Assembly: GCA_905221605.1 (NCBI GenBank) | Contig: CAJNDS010002095.1 | Span: forward strand, 442,001 to 506,000 | DNA length: 64,000 nucleotides | Direction: 5' to 3' | Source: Symbiodinium natans | Lineage: Eukaryota; Sar; Dinophyceae; Suessiales; Symbiodiniaceae | In this document: positions 1 through 10,082 of the stretch, piece by piece | Layout of the letters: each line of letters starts with the position of its first letter | How positions within the stretch are numbered: the stretch's first letter is position 1 | Notes under the pieces: generated by a model | Database searches by the model: none | What the model saw: only the letters and a program-made list of their open reading frames with translations | What the model was told of the DNA's origin: nothing | Made by a program: the position numbers and the translations under genes

Positions 1-3
1 ATT

Positions 4-166
4 TAAGGCTTTACGGGATCTGTAGGGCATGTATGAACAGAATTTCCGTCGCGCGGTCCCCGATATTCATCTCCTGCGCGGGATAGCTGGTGCTCACGCC
101 CACTCAGGAACATGACGCGGCCCTCGGCCGTCAACCGTCTCAAGGTCGCCCCGAGATCTCCTCCAA
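4..166 (-). CDS. Exon-like open block, possible winged-helix fragment
   Basis: The minus strand is open after a TCAG at 170-167 and runs to a TAA at 6-4. It reads GDLGATLRRLTAEGRVMFLS followed by a charged stretch. The 'LRRLTAEGRVMF' pattern resembles the end of a winged-helix fold, but that is only a resemblance. No start codon is visible, and a GT at 'CCCGTAAAG' could be a donor. The function is unknown. Confidence 0.3.
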
Positions 167-240
167 CTGAGTGGCCGCTGCTTCACTCGGCGGCTACGAA
201 GCAACGCTGTCATTGGCAGGGGCACCCTTATGAGGAGTTG

Positions 241-475
241 TAGGGTTTAGGGTTTAGGATTTAGGGTTTAGGGTTTAAGGTTTAGGGTTTATAGGGTTTA
301 TAGGGTTTATAGGGTTTATAGGGTTTATAGGGTTTATAGGGTTTATAGGGTTTATAGGGTTTATAGGGTTTATAGGGTTTATAGGGTTTATAGGGTTTAT
401 AGGGTTTATAGGGTTTATAGGGTTTATCGGGTTTAGGGCTTAGGGTTTAGGACTTAGGGTTTAGGGTGCTTCGGG
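241..475 (+). repeat. Telomere-like array with 9-mer variant (TTTATAGGG)n
   Basis: TTTAGGG units at 241-286 pass into about 15 near-perfect TTTATAGGG units (about 287-427), then degenerate TTTAGGG to 475. The 9-mer equals the telomeric 7-mer plus a TA insertion, so it probably arose by local amplification of one variant unit. Confidence 0.95.
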
Positions 476-581
476 CCTCGGGTTCAGGGTATGAGGATGA
501 TTCCAACTGCTGCCAAGCGACTTCTTCACCTGCGTGAGTCTGCCCGAGTGGTCCTGCCAGGGCGATGCTCGGCAGCGCCAT
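449..581 (-). CDS. Small ORF or exon-like block starting at ATG
   Basis: The minus-strand ATG at 581 opens MALPSIALAGPLGQTHAGEE and continues to a TAA built from CCCTAA repeat. An internal 'ACTCACGCAG' is a possible splice acceptor, so only the second half may be exon. The product is not recognised. Confidence 0.2.
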
Positions 582-775
582 CCCGAAACCCTAAAGCACA
601 CACGCACACACACTTTAAAAAAAACAAAAACTAACCCTAAATCTTAAACCCTATACTCCTTGAGGCCTCTATCCTAAACCTCAAACCCTAAACCGGAAAA
701 CCCTAAAACCCTAAACTCTAAGCAGCTTGCGACACAACGCCAAGACAACAATTGCCACGCCACCATCTTCCCCCT

Positions 776-799
776 CCCCCCCCCCCCCCCCCCCCCCCC
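776..799. repeat. Poly-C tract, 24 nt
   Basis: Uninterrupted C run followed by GGG, in otherwise anonymous sequence between telomere-like blocks (600-850). Confidence 0.95.
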
Positions 800-897
800 G
801 GGCTCCCCCACTCCAAGGTTTTGGGTTTAGGGTCTATTCAGGGTTTAGGGTTTAGGGTTTAGGGAACTTTCTTTTGGTATAAAGTTTGGGGGAAATT

Positions 898-967
898 TGG
901 GCTTGTGAGCCTCGTCATCGCGCTGCTCGGGAGCCAGGAAGGTCTCCTGCCAGTTCCAAGGCGAGAC
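898..967 (-). CDS. Exon-like open block
   Basis: After CTTGAG the minus strand reads SPWNWQETFLAPEQRDDEAH in an open frame, with telomere-like sequence beyond both ends. The upstream side abuts a decayed family-C TIR element (about 960-1090) into which TTTAGGG units have been inserted. Composition is coding-like; the family is unknown. Confidence 0.35.
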
Positions 968-1263
968 TCAAGAGTAACCTATGAGGAGCTTCTTGGGGTT
1001 TAGGGTTTAGGGTTTAGGGTGTAGCCTAGGAATACAAAGTGTACCATTTTCTGGTTAAAGGGCTGGTAAGGGAACCCAAACCCTAAAAAAGGGAACACAC
1101 CTTTGAAGCTAGAAACAGGGTTTTGGGGTTCATGGATTTTAGGGTCTTTAGGGGCTTCGGGTGTAGGGGTTTAGGCTAAAAGCTTTAGGGGTTTCGGGGT
1201 TGTACCGGTTTAGTGGTGTAGGGGTTACAGGGGATTGGGGTCTTCTTGGACCCCTAATTCGGA

Positions 1264-1306
1264 CACCCTAAACCCTAAACCCTAAACCCTAAACCCTAAA
1301 CCCTAC
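1264..1306 (-). repeat. (CCCTAAA)n array
   Basis: Six perfect CCCTAAA units. The stretch 1100-1610 around it is degenerate telomere-like DNA with no convincing gene. Confidence 0.9.
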
Positions 1307-1610
1307 ATCAGCGCTGGGTCTTTGGCGCATTGGAACATCGGAACCTCCGAGTCCCTCCGCTCGTGCAGTTTACAGGGTTTGCAGGGAGTATTGAAATGTT
1401 ATAGGGATTATAGCGATTATACGGGGTTTATAGGTCATAATCATTATTGGGTTTACAGGTTTTTAACAGAGTTTATAGGGGTTTATAGGGGTAGGTTTAA
1501 CATTCACAGGGTATGAGATGGGGTGGCCCGCTTCCCTGTCATGGGCCTTACCGTCCTTGGTCTTGGGCTTTCCCTAAACCCTGAACCCTACACCCCCCAA
1601 ACCCTAAATC

Positions 1611-2003
1611 CTAAACCCTAAGCCCTATAGACGGCCAAGAGAGCTGCCAGGCCAGGCGCGCCGAAATCACCATGCTTTCCACACCGCTGCATGAGAGCTT
1701 GCCCGGCCTGGAGCGTCGCGAGACCCACGTCCAAGAACTCACCTGCCCTGCCACACGACAGCCAGCCGCCCTTGAGCGAGATCTCCTATGCGAGCTGCCT
1801 GCCAATCCGGCCTCAGCTGCACAGCCGAGGAGCGCAGCATGCCGAAGAACGGGATGCATCTCTGGAGGCAAACATGCCAGGCGCCCGTCCCGAGTAGAGG
1901 CAAAGCAGGCCACGTCGTAGGCGAGAAGAAGCTCTTGGAACATTGTTGCAGTCTCAGAGTGGAAGAGCAACGGCAACGGCTCGACGTCGGACTTACTCCG
2001 CAC
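1611..2003 (-). CDS. Unidentified open block
   Basis: The minus strand is open for 130 codons starting from GTG, not ATG, and ends in a stop supplied by flanking telomere-like repeat. The first half (FQELLLAYDVACFASTRDGR and on) looks more protein-like than the basic second half. Overlapping plus-strand frames of 82 and 103 codons are also open, so the high GC may explain all of them. It could be one or two exons. Confidence 0.25.
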   Translation of the reverse strand: MRSKSDVEPLPLLFHSETATMFQELLLAYDVACFASTRDGRLACLPPEMHPVLRHAALLGCAAEAGLAGSSHRRSRSRAAGCRVAGQVSSWTWVSRRSRPGKLSCSGVESMVISARLAWQLSWPSIGLRV

Positions 2004-2103
2004 TTTCTGAACTTTTGCAGCCGGCTGAGCCTCCGATCCACACTCCGACGAGCCGAAGCTTTAAACTCAAGGCTGCGGTTTCGGGTTGCGGGCTCATAGG
2101 AGC

Positions 2104-3140
2104 TCGACCTAGCTCTACTGACTCTAAACCCTAACCCCTAACCCCTAACCCCTAAACCCTAAACCCTACCTTGAGCCTTCAATCCCAAAAGCCAAGCCCC
2201 GAAACCGCCAGGGAGGCAGCAAGGCGAGACAAAGGTCCTCGTCGATGGACTTTTCGTGACCTGGGTGAAGCAGGAACCCTAGACCCTAAACTCCTAAACC
2301 CTTCAACCCCCAACCTTTCAACCCTTCCGAAACCCTAAGCCCCCCAAACGCCACACCCAAAATCCTAAGCCCCAGCCCCTAAATCCTGAACCCCAAACCC
2401 CAAATCCCAAATCCCAAGCCCTAAGCCCAACCCCCTAAAGACCCTAAACCTTAAACCCCAAACCCTAAATCCCAAAGCCTAAACCCTCAACCCTAAACCC
2501 TAAACCCCAAACCCTAAACCCTAAACCCCAAACCCCAAACCACAAATCATACCTTCAGAGGGTTTGGGTTAAGGCGCCTTTGGGGAATCTTGCTCTGGGC
2601 ACCTCAGGGAGACGTACGGGACATTGAGGAACATCGGCTTTAGGGCTTTTAAGCTTTTAGGGGTTTTAGGGGTTTTAGGGTTTAGGGTTTAGGATTTAGG
2701 GTTTTAAGGTCTAGGGTTTAGGGTTTTAAGGTTTTGGGGTTTAGGGTTTTAGGGGCTGCCAGCTATCGGATGCCAATCGCAAAGCTTCGGGCCACCAATC
2801 ACGTTCAATTTCACAAAAAAGCTCACGGCAGAACACCACACCGCACTATCATATCTGGTGTAGGGTTTCGGGTTTAACGGTTGCCTTATGTGTGTTAAGT
2901 TTTTCAGGAAAAAAAGAAGGAACGGACCCTAAAGCCTAAACCCTACTGTAAACCCAAAACCCAAAACCCTAACCCTAAACCCGAAACCCTAGACCCATGG
3001 GCCTAGGGTTGTAAATGTAGGAAAACCTCTCATCGATCTTGGATGCAGAGTAGAATAGAGGCGGGCCCATAGCTTAAAACCCAAGGGCCAAACCTCTTTG
3101 TGAACTGTGAACAAACTGCACAAGACACCAAAACCATTTA
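2104..3140. repeat. Degenerate telomere-like region
   Basis: Mostly imperfect CCCTAAA, CCCCAAA and CCCTAAG units (2107-2550), then TTTAGGG-type units (2640-2750), with unrelated spacers. No supported gene was found. Confidence 0.7.
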
Positions 3141-3390
3141 TCAAAAATGGCACGCAAGCCTGTAGTACCTAGACCTCACATCATTCCTGAAACAATCGTC
3201 ATCAAACTTCTGCTTGGGACTCAACTCCGAGCGCAAGGAGTTGAACGCCAGGGAGGGGTCCCCCAGATACAAGTCGCACGCAAAAACCGCCTACAGCTGG
3301 GTCTACGAGTGCCATCACCTGTGGGTGAGTGTCCATGTACCCCGTAGTACATTCTTGGGCCTGCAAGTGGTACAGGGCACAAGTAGAACC

Positions 3391-3463
3391 CTAAACCCTA
3401 AACCCTAAACCCCTATCCCTAAACCCTAAACCCTAAACCCTAAACCCTAAACCCTAAACCCGA
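3391..3463 (-). repeat. (CCCTAAA)n array
   Basis: About ten CCCTAAA units with one or two variants. Confidence 0.9.
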
Positions 3464-3542
3464 AGTAGGGTCCCTCTTGGGGTCTATGTGTTCAAGAGGC
3501 CCTAGTTTCGAGAATTACCCACACGGGCCTTTTTTGTTTTCG

Positions 3543-3661
3543 TCAGACCCAAGAGTAGCCTAGGAATAAAAAGGGCGCCCTTTATGGTTAGCATGGCGTC
3601 TAAGAGAACCTAAACCGCCTAAACCCTAAAAAAGAGGAGTGAGGGTTTCTCTAGGTCCTAG
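3543..3661. mobile_element. Family-C TIR element, copy 1
   Basis: The left end TCAGACCCAAGAGTAGCCTAGG is complementary in pattern to the right end (ends GGTCCTAGT). The interior carries GGAATAAAAAGGG and a telomere-like CCTAAACC stretch. The same layout recurs at 38934, 39924 and 55469. There is no ORF, so it is a non-autonomous, MITE-like element. Confidence 0.6.
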
Positions 3662-3755
3662 TGACCCTAAACCCTAAACCCTAAACCCTAAACCCTAAAC
3701 CCTAAACCCTAAACCCTAAACCCTAAACCCTAAACCCTAAACCCTAAACCCTGAA
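3662..3755 (-). repeat. (CCCTAAA)n array, about 13 units
   Basis: Thirteen near-perfect units starting directly after the family-C element. Confidence 0.95.
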
Positions 3756-3802
3756 CCCGCACTCACATGGGCCCTTTGTCTGTTCAAGGGAGCCCGAGCC
3801 CC

Positions 3803-4200
3803 TACTGAGAGGTTCATGGGACTTAATAACCACTTTTAACTGGGCTTATGACCCTACTTGTGGTAGGGATAGCCCCTAAAAGGCCTTTTATAGGGGTATT
3901 GTAAAAGGCCTTGGGCTTATAACCCTACTTACAACAGGGATAGCCCCTAAAAGGCCCTTTATAGGGGTATTATAGGGTTATAAGTACAGTTATAATTGGG
4001 CTTATAACCCTACTTATAGTAGGGATAGCCCCTAAAAGGCCCTTTATAGGGGTATTATAGGGTTATAAGTACAGTTATAATTGGGCTTATAACCCTACTT
4101 ATAGTAGGGATAGCCCCTAAAAGGCCCTTTATAGGGGTATGATAAGTGGGGTTAGAAGTACAGTGATAATTGGCTAGTAAGTGCCATGAACCTCCAAGTA
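3803..4200. mobile_element. Family-B TIR element with internal tandem expansion
   Basis: The left end (TACTGAGAGGTTCATGGG) and right end (GCCATGAACCTCCAAGTA) are inverted copies. The interior carries repeated units starting GGGCTTATAACCCTACTTA at about 3842, 3913, 3998 and 4083 (spacing 71-85 bp). Simple copies elsewhere are about 90-130 bp, so this copy grew by internal duplication. Confidence 0.7.
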
Positions 4201-4206
4201 GCAGAG

Positions 4207-4300
4207 CCCTAAACCCTAAACCCTAAACCCTAAACCCTAAACCCTAAACCCTAAACCCTAAACCCTAAACCCTAAACCCTAAACCCTAAACCCTAAACCC
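4207..4300 (-). repeat. (CCCTAAA)n array, about 13 units
   Basis: Near-perfect units immediately after the family-B element and before the exon-like block at 4312. Confidence 0.95.
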
Positions 4301-4311
4301 CCGAGCCCCTG

Positions 4312-4407
4312 GCAGAGCCAGAGGTAGCTCTTCTTCCAGTTGATTGTGGCGCAGTCGCGGGAGATGCTTTGGATGCAAAGGACCTTCGGCGGCACGACGG
4401 ACTCCTC
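4312..4407 (-). CDS. Exon-like block, possible fibronectin-III-type fragment
   Basis: The minus strand is open and reads VVPPKVLCIQSISRDCATIN then WKKSYLWLC. The pattern P-K-V-x6-S-x4-A-x-I-x-W is reminiscent of a fibronectin type III strand B-C region. The downstream side is a long telomeric array, as for other exon candidates here. Domain assignment is tentative. Confidence 0.4.
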
Positions 4408-4409
4408 TC

Positions 4410-5560
4410 CCGAAACCCTAGAACCCTAAAGCCCTGCGGTCGAAAATCTTCTTTAAACCCTAACCCCTAAACCCTACACCCTGGCCCCTAAACCCTAAAA
4501 CCCTAACCCCTAAACCCGAAAACCCTGAAAGCTTCAAGCCCGATAGGGCTGCTTTGGGAAGTTTCGGGGTGTACCGCTTTCTATCTTGGAAGGGAGTACC
4601 TCCTGCCCCAGCCTATACAGCAACTGTCTTCCTTGTAAGGATTCTGTACGGCCCTGAACTCCCCCCCTACCAAGAAGAACACAGTTTATTGAGGGTTTAG
4701 GGTTTAGGGTTTTAGGGCTTAGGGAGGTTTAGGGTTTAAAGGGTTGAAGGTTTAAATTTAGGGCTTAGGGTTTAGGGTTAAGGGTTTTGAGGGCTTTAGG
4801 GTCCACACGCGCATATCTAGGGATTGGGCTTTGGGGCATTGTAGGGCCAAAGGATCTATAACACGGGGTTTATAGAGGGTTTCGGGGTTAGGGGATTTCG
4901 GGTTTCTCAAGTCAGGGTTTAGGGTTTAGGGTTGAAGGTTTATGAGGTATGGAGGGAGTTGAGGGGTTGAAGGTCTATCCATGGTCCCAGGTTGGTAGCA
5001 TGCGGTTTGGGGCTTCCAACCCTCGCCTTGTTTGGGGGGAAAAGTCAGGTTTGAGGGTCGGGGTGTGCAGGTCTGGAGGATAACGCCATTGATCCACAGG
5101 ATTTTCGGGTTGCTAGTTTGAGGGTGTGGGGGTGTTTGTGTACCCTGGAAGTTTTGGGTTCAGGTTTCTGGCTTAGGGTTCCATAGCGAACCTGTATAAG
5201 CCCAACATGGACGAAGCTATCAGTGACAACGGGTTGCAGGGCTTGGGAATCATAAGTTAGTGTTTAGCAATTAACCTGAAACCCTCAATTCCTTAACCCT
5301 AAACCCTAAACCCTAAACCCTAAGCCCTACACCCAAAAGACTCTTTGAGGGGATGCCAACGCAGAGGCTCCGGCCGACAGGGAAGGATACACGGCCTTGG
5401 CTTCGCAGAGAGTACCTATCCTGGTTCCCTTGCTTTAGGGGGCAGGGTTCAGGGTTTGGGGTTGAGGGTTCAGGGTTTAGGGTTTAGGGTGCTGGGTCTA
5501 GGGTTTAGGGAAAGTTTAGGGTTTAGGGCTTAGGGTCTAGGGTTTATGGTTTAGGGTTTA
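4410..5560. other. Degenerate telomere-like DNA without a supported gene
   Basis: Alternating imperfect CCCTAAA and TTTAGGG stretches with short anonymous spacers. The 62-codon open frame at 5345 is mostly read-through of TTTAGGG repeat (GFRV-type peptides). Confidence 0.6.
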
Positions 5561-5564
5561 GGGA

Positions 5565-5655
5565 TACTTGGAGGTTCATGGTACTTATTAACCAATTATA
5601 GCAGTACTTATAACTGTACTTAGATTGGTTAAGAAGAACCATGAACCTCCGAGTA
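5565..5655. mobile_element. Family-B TIR element, minimal copy
   Basis: A 91-bp copy with near-perfect TIRs: TACTTGGAGGTTCATGGT on the left and ACCATGAACCTCCGAGTA on the right, plus an inner AACCAAT/ATTGGTT pair. This is the cleanest family-B copy in the window. Confidence 0.75.
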
Positions 5656-5795
5656 GGCTACGAAAGACAATCGCAGTTCCTTCTTGGGGTTCCTGGGGAC
5701 TCTCTTGATGCATTCCACGAGCCCCCCCAAAATTAGACACCTGAAACAAAGAACTACAAGTCGGACTGGGTCGTGACCCGAAATGGCAACTGCAG

Positions 5796-5827
5796 CCCCC
5801 CCCCCCCCCCCCCCAAAAAAAAAAAAA
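5796..5827. repeat. Poly-C (19) + poly-A (13) tract
   Basis: C run 5796-5814 directly followed by A run 5815-5827. Confidence 0.95.
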
Positions 5828-5974
5828 GACAGCATAAGGCACGACTGAGGGGTTTAGGGTTTAGGGTTCAGGGGTAGGGAACACTGGGGCGTTTGAAGGC
5901 CGAGTAATGAATACTTCTGCGAAGACCCATGGGGTCCGTCCCTTGGACACCAAACCCTGAATCCCGAAACCAAC

Positions 5975-6345
5975 CCTGAACCCCTACACCCTAAAAAGCC
6001 TGACAAACCCTAAGCCCGAACCCTAACCCTAATGCCAAACCCTGAACCCTAAACCCTAAACCCTAAACCTTAAACCCTAAGCCCTAAGCCCTACACCCTA
6101 AGCCCTAAGCCCTAAGCCCTACGCCTATAAGGCCTAAGCCCTAAGCCCTCAGCCCTAAGCCCTCAGCCCTAAGCCCTAAGCCCTAAGCCCTAAACCCTAA
6201 GCCCTAAGCCCTAAGCCCTAAGCCCTGAGCCCTCAGCCCTAAACCCTAAACCCTAAACCCTAAACCCTAAAGCCCTAAAGCCCTAAGCCCAAAGTCCTAA
6301 ACCCTAAACCCTAAACCCTAAACCCTAACCCCAAAACCCTAACCC
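5975..6345 (-). repeat. Degenerate array rich in the CCCTAAG variant
   Basis: More than 40 units, largely CCCTAAG rather than CCCTAAA, with CCCTCAG and CCCTACG variants. A variant-specific block implies local tandem amplification after divergence from the canonical 7-mer. Confidence 0.9.
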
Positions 6346-6951
6346 AACCCAAAATCCTAAAATGGGCGCATGCAGAGCTTTGGCATGCATCATGCAGAGC
6401 TTTGGTGTGCCGCCAGGCTTCCCCAAACCAGGCCGTGACGATGTCCGCCTCCCAAAAACAATGCGCCGATGCGGTTTTGAGAGGCTTACTCTGGCTTAGG
6501 GTTCACGGTTTAGGGTTTAGGGTTTAGGGTGTAGGGTTTGGGGTTTAGGGTTTAAGTTTAGGGTTTTCGGATTTCGGGCAGTGGGTCGAGGGGTGCAGGC
6601 TTCAGGAGGGAAGGAGGGGGTGGTGGAAGGGGGGCGGTGGGGGGGGGGGGGGTTGAGAGTTTCATGGTTAGAGAAAAATGGACGCAAAGGGCAGTTGCCA
6701 GGTCGCACGCATTCCCTCCCACTCCCTACATCCGAAACCCTAAACCCTAAACCCTAAACAATAAACCCTAAACAGTAAACCCTAAACCCGCCAAATCCCA
6801 AGTGCAAGCGCGCAGGATCAGAATGGTTGTCTTCACGAAAAAACAAGGGAAGAGTGCCACTCGTGGAGCTTCTGACAGGAACGCCGAGGTTGGGTTGAGG
6901 GTTTGGGGTTTAGGGTTTAGGGTTTCGGGTTAAGGGTTTAGGGTTTAGGGT

Positions 6952-8265
6952 TTAGAGGGTATAGGGCTTAGGGCACATTGGTTCTACAAGCTGCAAGGGC
7001 TGAGGTCTTTGCCTAGCAAGCTCTGCCTGCAACTTAGCGTTAAGGTCTTCCTCGCCCAGATCCACGGCAGCCCACAAGCACATCTCCAACTGTGGGACAG
7101 TCATGGCTTGCATCTTGCGAAAAATCTGTCTGCGGATGTCTGGCAACGGGGTCAGTACATCTGGCTCGGCATCCTGGAGCATTGCTAATGCCCACAAGCT
7201 ACTCGACAATCCTTCTCGATCAAAGGCCACAGCCTTGCGCGATACGCTCTTCGCAAGGGCTCGCACCGCCATCAGGACAGCAGGAGCCGCATCTTGCAGT
7301 TGCGCAGCCGCCCGCAGGCAGACCCACAGATTTTGGGCAGGCATCTTTTCCGCCTTCTCTGTTAAAGGCCCCACGATGGCAGGAACAACGACCAGAACGG
7401 CAGGAGCTACCTCTTGCAGGTTCGCTGCCGCCCAAAGACAGTTGGACAGCTGTTGACCTCCCATGCCCTCCGCCTTCTGCGATGTGTGCTCTGCGATGGC
7501 AATTGCGATGGCTGGAACAGCCATCAGGACAGCAGGGGCCGCCTCCTGCAGGTTCGCGGCAGCCCAGAGGCTGTTGGATAGCATTTGAGGCTTCATCTTC
7601 TTCACTCTCCGCATTAGGTGCTCTGCGATGGCAGGCACAGCCATCAACACAGCCGGGGCCGCCTTTTGCAGTTTAGCAATCGCGAACAAGCTGTTGGACA
7701 GCCTTCGTGGTTTCATATGTCGTGCCTTGTCCTGCACACAGCGCACAAGAGCTGGTACAATGCTGTCCATGTGAATGCCAATATCTTGATGCACCTCAGC
7801 AAGCGCCCTCAAGACATTTGAAGCCTCACGTTCTGAGATCTTGTCCTTCCTCAGCATAGCACGCAGCTTCTTCGCCAGCTTAGGCCATGTGGAACTTGTG
7901 GCGTCCATGCGGCGAATCCCGAGGGAAGCTGCCCGAGTGAAGGTGGCCGACATGTGCATTTGGTCAAAACCCTGTCCCTCGAGCTCCTTGTCAATGAGAG
8001 CCAGCAGCTCCATGGTTGAAGCCGTGGTCTTGATCTTCGACATCAGAACCGTATTTGGGTTGGTGGACTGTGGGTCCGAGGGCTTCCCGCGGCGCAAGGT
8101 CACCGATCGCGAGCTTCTGTGAGCGACGTGGCCCACACCAAGCAGGAAGCGGCCAGGGCAGCCTGCAAAGCCAACTTCCGACCCGCAGCCACTTTCTAGA
8201 CAATGCAGCAGAAACAGAGAAGCCAGCACCAGGCCCAAAGAAGCTCCAATGCGGCGCAGCAGCAT
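6952..8265 (-). CDS. OPR-like 40-aa repeat protein with organelle-type leader
   Basis: 437 aa from ATG at 8265. Residues 1-26 form a signal-peptide-like segment (RR then GLVLASLFLL). A Ser/Arg-rich stretch with VGFAGCPGR follows to about residue 70, resembling the bipartite leader of plastid proteins in complex-plastid algae (inference). A helical region (80-183) precedes 40-aa repeats starting at 184, 224 (44 aa, duplicated AI), 268, 308 and 348, plus a divergent sixth from 388. The repeat core is LSNSLWAAANLQEAAPAVLM, matching the octatricopeptide pattern LWAxAxL; such proteins bind organelle RNA in algae. No RAP or nuclease domain is seen. The last residues and the TAA are encoded by telomere-like CCCTAAG/CCCTCTAA sequence. 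It is paralogous to 23446-26056 but uninterrupted. Organelle RNA binding is inferred from family. Confidence 0.85.
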   Translation of the reverse strand: MLLRRIGASLGLVLASLFLLHCLESGCGSEVGFAGCPGRFLLGVGHVAHRSSRSVTLRRGKPSDPQSTNPNTVLMSKIKTTASTMELLALIDKELEGQGFDQMHMSATFTRAASLGIRRMDATSSTWPKLAKKLRAMLRKDKISEREASNVLRALAEVHQDIGIHMDSIVPALVRCVQDKARHMKPRRLSNSLFAIAKLQKAAPAVLMAVPAIAEHLMRRVKKMKPQMLSNSLWAAANLQEAAPAVLMAVPAIAIAIAEHTSQKAEGMGGQQLSNCLWAAANLQEVAPAVLVVVPAIVGPLTEKAEKMPAQNLWVCLRAAAQLQDAAPAVLMAVRALAKSVSRKAVAFDREGLSSSLWALAMLQDAEPDVLTPLPDIRRQIFRKMQAMTVPQLEMCLWAAVDLGEEDLNAKLQAELARQRPQPLQLVEPMCPKPYTL

Positions 8266-8681
8266 CGGGCGGCCTTGCGCAAGTGCGGCTATGGCAATGA
8301 CAGCTGGAGCCTGCCTGGAGTACGCATGTCTCTTACTCGTTCTTAGTAGGGACTTCGGGAAAACAGGGAGGATTTATATGCACCCTAAACCCTAAAGCCT
8401 CAACCGGAAAACAGTTAACTACCGTTCAACACTTGGCTGTCCCATCGCAGGGACCACAACCACTCTGAATCTACTGAGACGGGCTTAGGGTTTAGGGTTG
8501 AGGGCTTGGGGCTCAGGGTTTAGGGTTCTCCCCCCCTCTCCCTCCCCGGTCTGCCGCCCTCCCGAGTCCTCCCCCAATGAAAACGCACCCAAATCGAAGC
8601 CTCCGAGATGAGATACAGCGTCACGGCGTAGAAAACCACCACGGCCAACTGAGCAGCACAGGGCCACATAACTCTAAACTA

Positions 8682-8853
8682 GGGTTTAGGGTTCAGGGTT
8701 CAGGGTTCAGGGTTCAGGGTTTAGGGTTTAGGGTTTAGGGTTTAGGGTTTAGGGTTTAGGGTTTAGGGTTTAGGGTTTAGGGTTTAGGGTTTAGGGTTTA
8801 GGGTTTAGGGTTTAGGGTTTAGGGTTTAGGGTTTAGGGTTTAGGGTTTAGGGT
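8682..8853 (+). repeat. TTTAGGG array, about 24 units
   Basis: Starts with four TTCAGGG variants, then about 20 perfect TTTAGGG units. One of the longest perfect arrays here. The flanks (8300-8680 and 8860-9330) hold only degenerate units and anonymous spacers. Confidence 0.95.
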
Positions 8854-9335
8854 AAAGCCTTAAGCCCTAAGCCTTAAACCCTAAACCAGAATAAGAAAAT
8901 GGGGTTGTTTAGGGTTGAGGCTTTACAGGTTCGAAAGCTTGAAGGCTCGATCAACTTGGGCGTTGCCGTTAGGCCTTGGAGTTTGGAGCTTCGTGACTTC
9001 ATCGGTTCAGGGGTGAGCTAGAGATAATTTGGAGGTGGTGCTTCAATCCTAAACCCTAAATCCTGAACCCTGAACCCTAAACTTGCCCTAAACCCTAAAC
9101 CGTAAACCCTTACCCTTGTTGCAACCCATACCGTTCCGCAGCGTGTTCCGCAGCTAGCCCTAAACCCTAAACCCTAAACCCCAAACCCTAAACCGTAAAC
9201 CCGAAAGCCTGAGTGACCCTAAAAACCCTCGCAAGACAGACCAACCCGAAACCCTGGACTCCAAACCCCTACACTCCTAAACCCTTAAACCGTAAAACCT
9301 TAAACCCTAACCCCTAAACCCTAAACCCTAAACCT

Positions 9336-9400
9336 TAAACCCTGAACCCTGAACCCTGAACCCTGAACCCTGAACCCTGAACCCTGAACCCTGAACTCTG
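9336..9400 (-). repeat. (CCCTGAA)n variant array
   Basis: Nine CCCTGAA units, a homogenised single-base variant of CCCTAAA. Confidence 0.9.
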
Positions 9401-9476
9401 CCCACCCTGAACCCCAGCTAGGGAATCTTTGTAGGGTTCGGCACCCCACGAGTATTTTCAACGTGTGTTCTGGGGT

Positions 9477-9632
9477 TTAGGGTTTAGGGTGTTTAGGGTG
9501 TTTAGGGTGTTTAGGGTGTTTAGGGTGTTTAGGGTGTTTAGGGTGTTTAGGGTGTTTAGGGTGTTTAGGGTGTTTAGGGTGTTTAGGGTGTTTAGGGTGT
9601 TTATGGTGCTTAGGGTGTTTAGGGTGTTTAGG
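9477..9632 (+). repeat. (GGGTGTTTA)n 9-mer array
   Basis: About 16 units of TTTAGGGTG. The unit is the telomeric 7-mer plus GT. It stays open in one frame (VFRVFR) but is not a gene. Confidence 0.95.
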
Positions 9633-9929
9633 GTCAGTCAGCACCAGTAGAGGCACCCTCTATGCCCTTGGATCCCGAAGGTTTCTGAAAGTTATGCAGG
9701 GTCCTCGTTTTTTTTTGAGCCTAGACCCTAAACCCTCTAAACCCTCAACCCTGTAAACAAGAAACCCTATAAACCCTAGACCCTAAGCCTTCCTGTTTTC
9801 TTTCTTCGTTGCTCTGTTTTTGCTTTTTTGGGCGGGCGCGCATTTAAAGGGTGATCCTATGGGTCTACAGGTGAATACAAACTCTTGGAGGATCCTGCAC
9901 ATGCATGCTAAATAGGTTTCTTGAGGGTG

Positions 9930-10028
9930 GGTTTAGGGTTTAGGGTTTAGGGTTCAGGGTTCAGGGTTCAGGGTTCAGGGTTTAGGGTTTAGTGTTTAGG
10001 GTTAGGGTTTAGGGTTTAGGGTTTAGGG
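9930..10028 (+). repeat. TTTAGGG / TTCAGGG array
   Basis: About 14 units including a block of TTCAGGG variants, ending just before a poly-G tract. Confidence 0.9.
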
Positions 10029-10041
10029 GAAAGGGGTTCAT

Positions 10042-10073
<32 letters not shown>
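10042..10073. repeat. Poly-G tract, 32 nt
   Basis: Uninterrupted G run after TTCAT. Confidence 0.95.
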
Positions 10074-10075
<2 letters not shown>

Positions 10076-10082
10076 AGGTTGC

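Noticed and set aside
7092-7676. Plus-strand frames over the OPR-like gene
   Set aside because: Shadow of the minus-strand repeats; lacks homologous structure and starts inside the gene.
9465-9650. 61-codon frame MFWGLGFRVFRVFRV
   Set aside because: Translation of the GGGTGTTTA array; no gene evidence.
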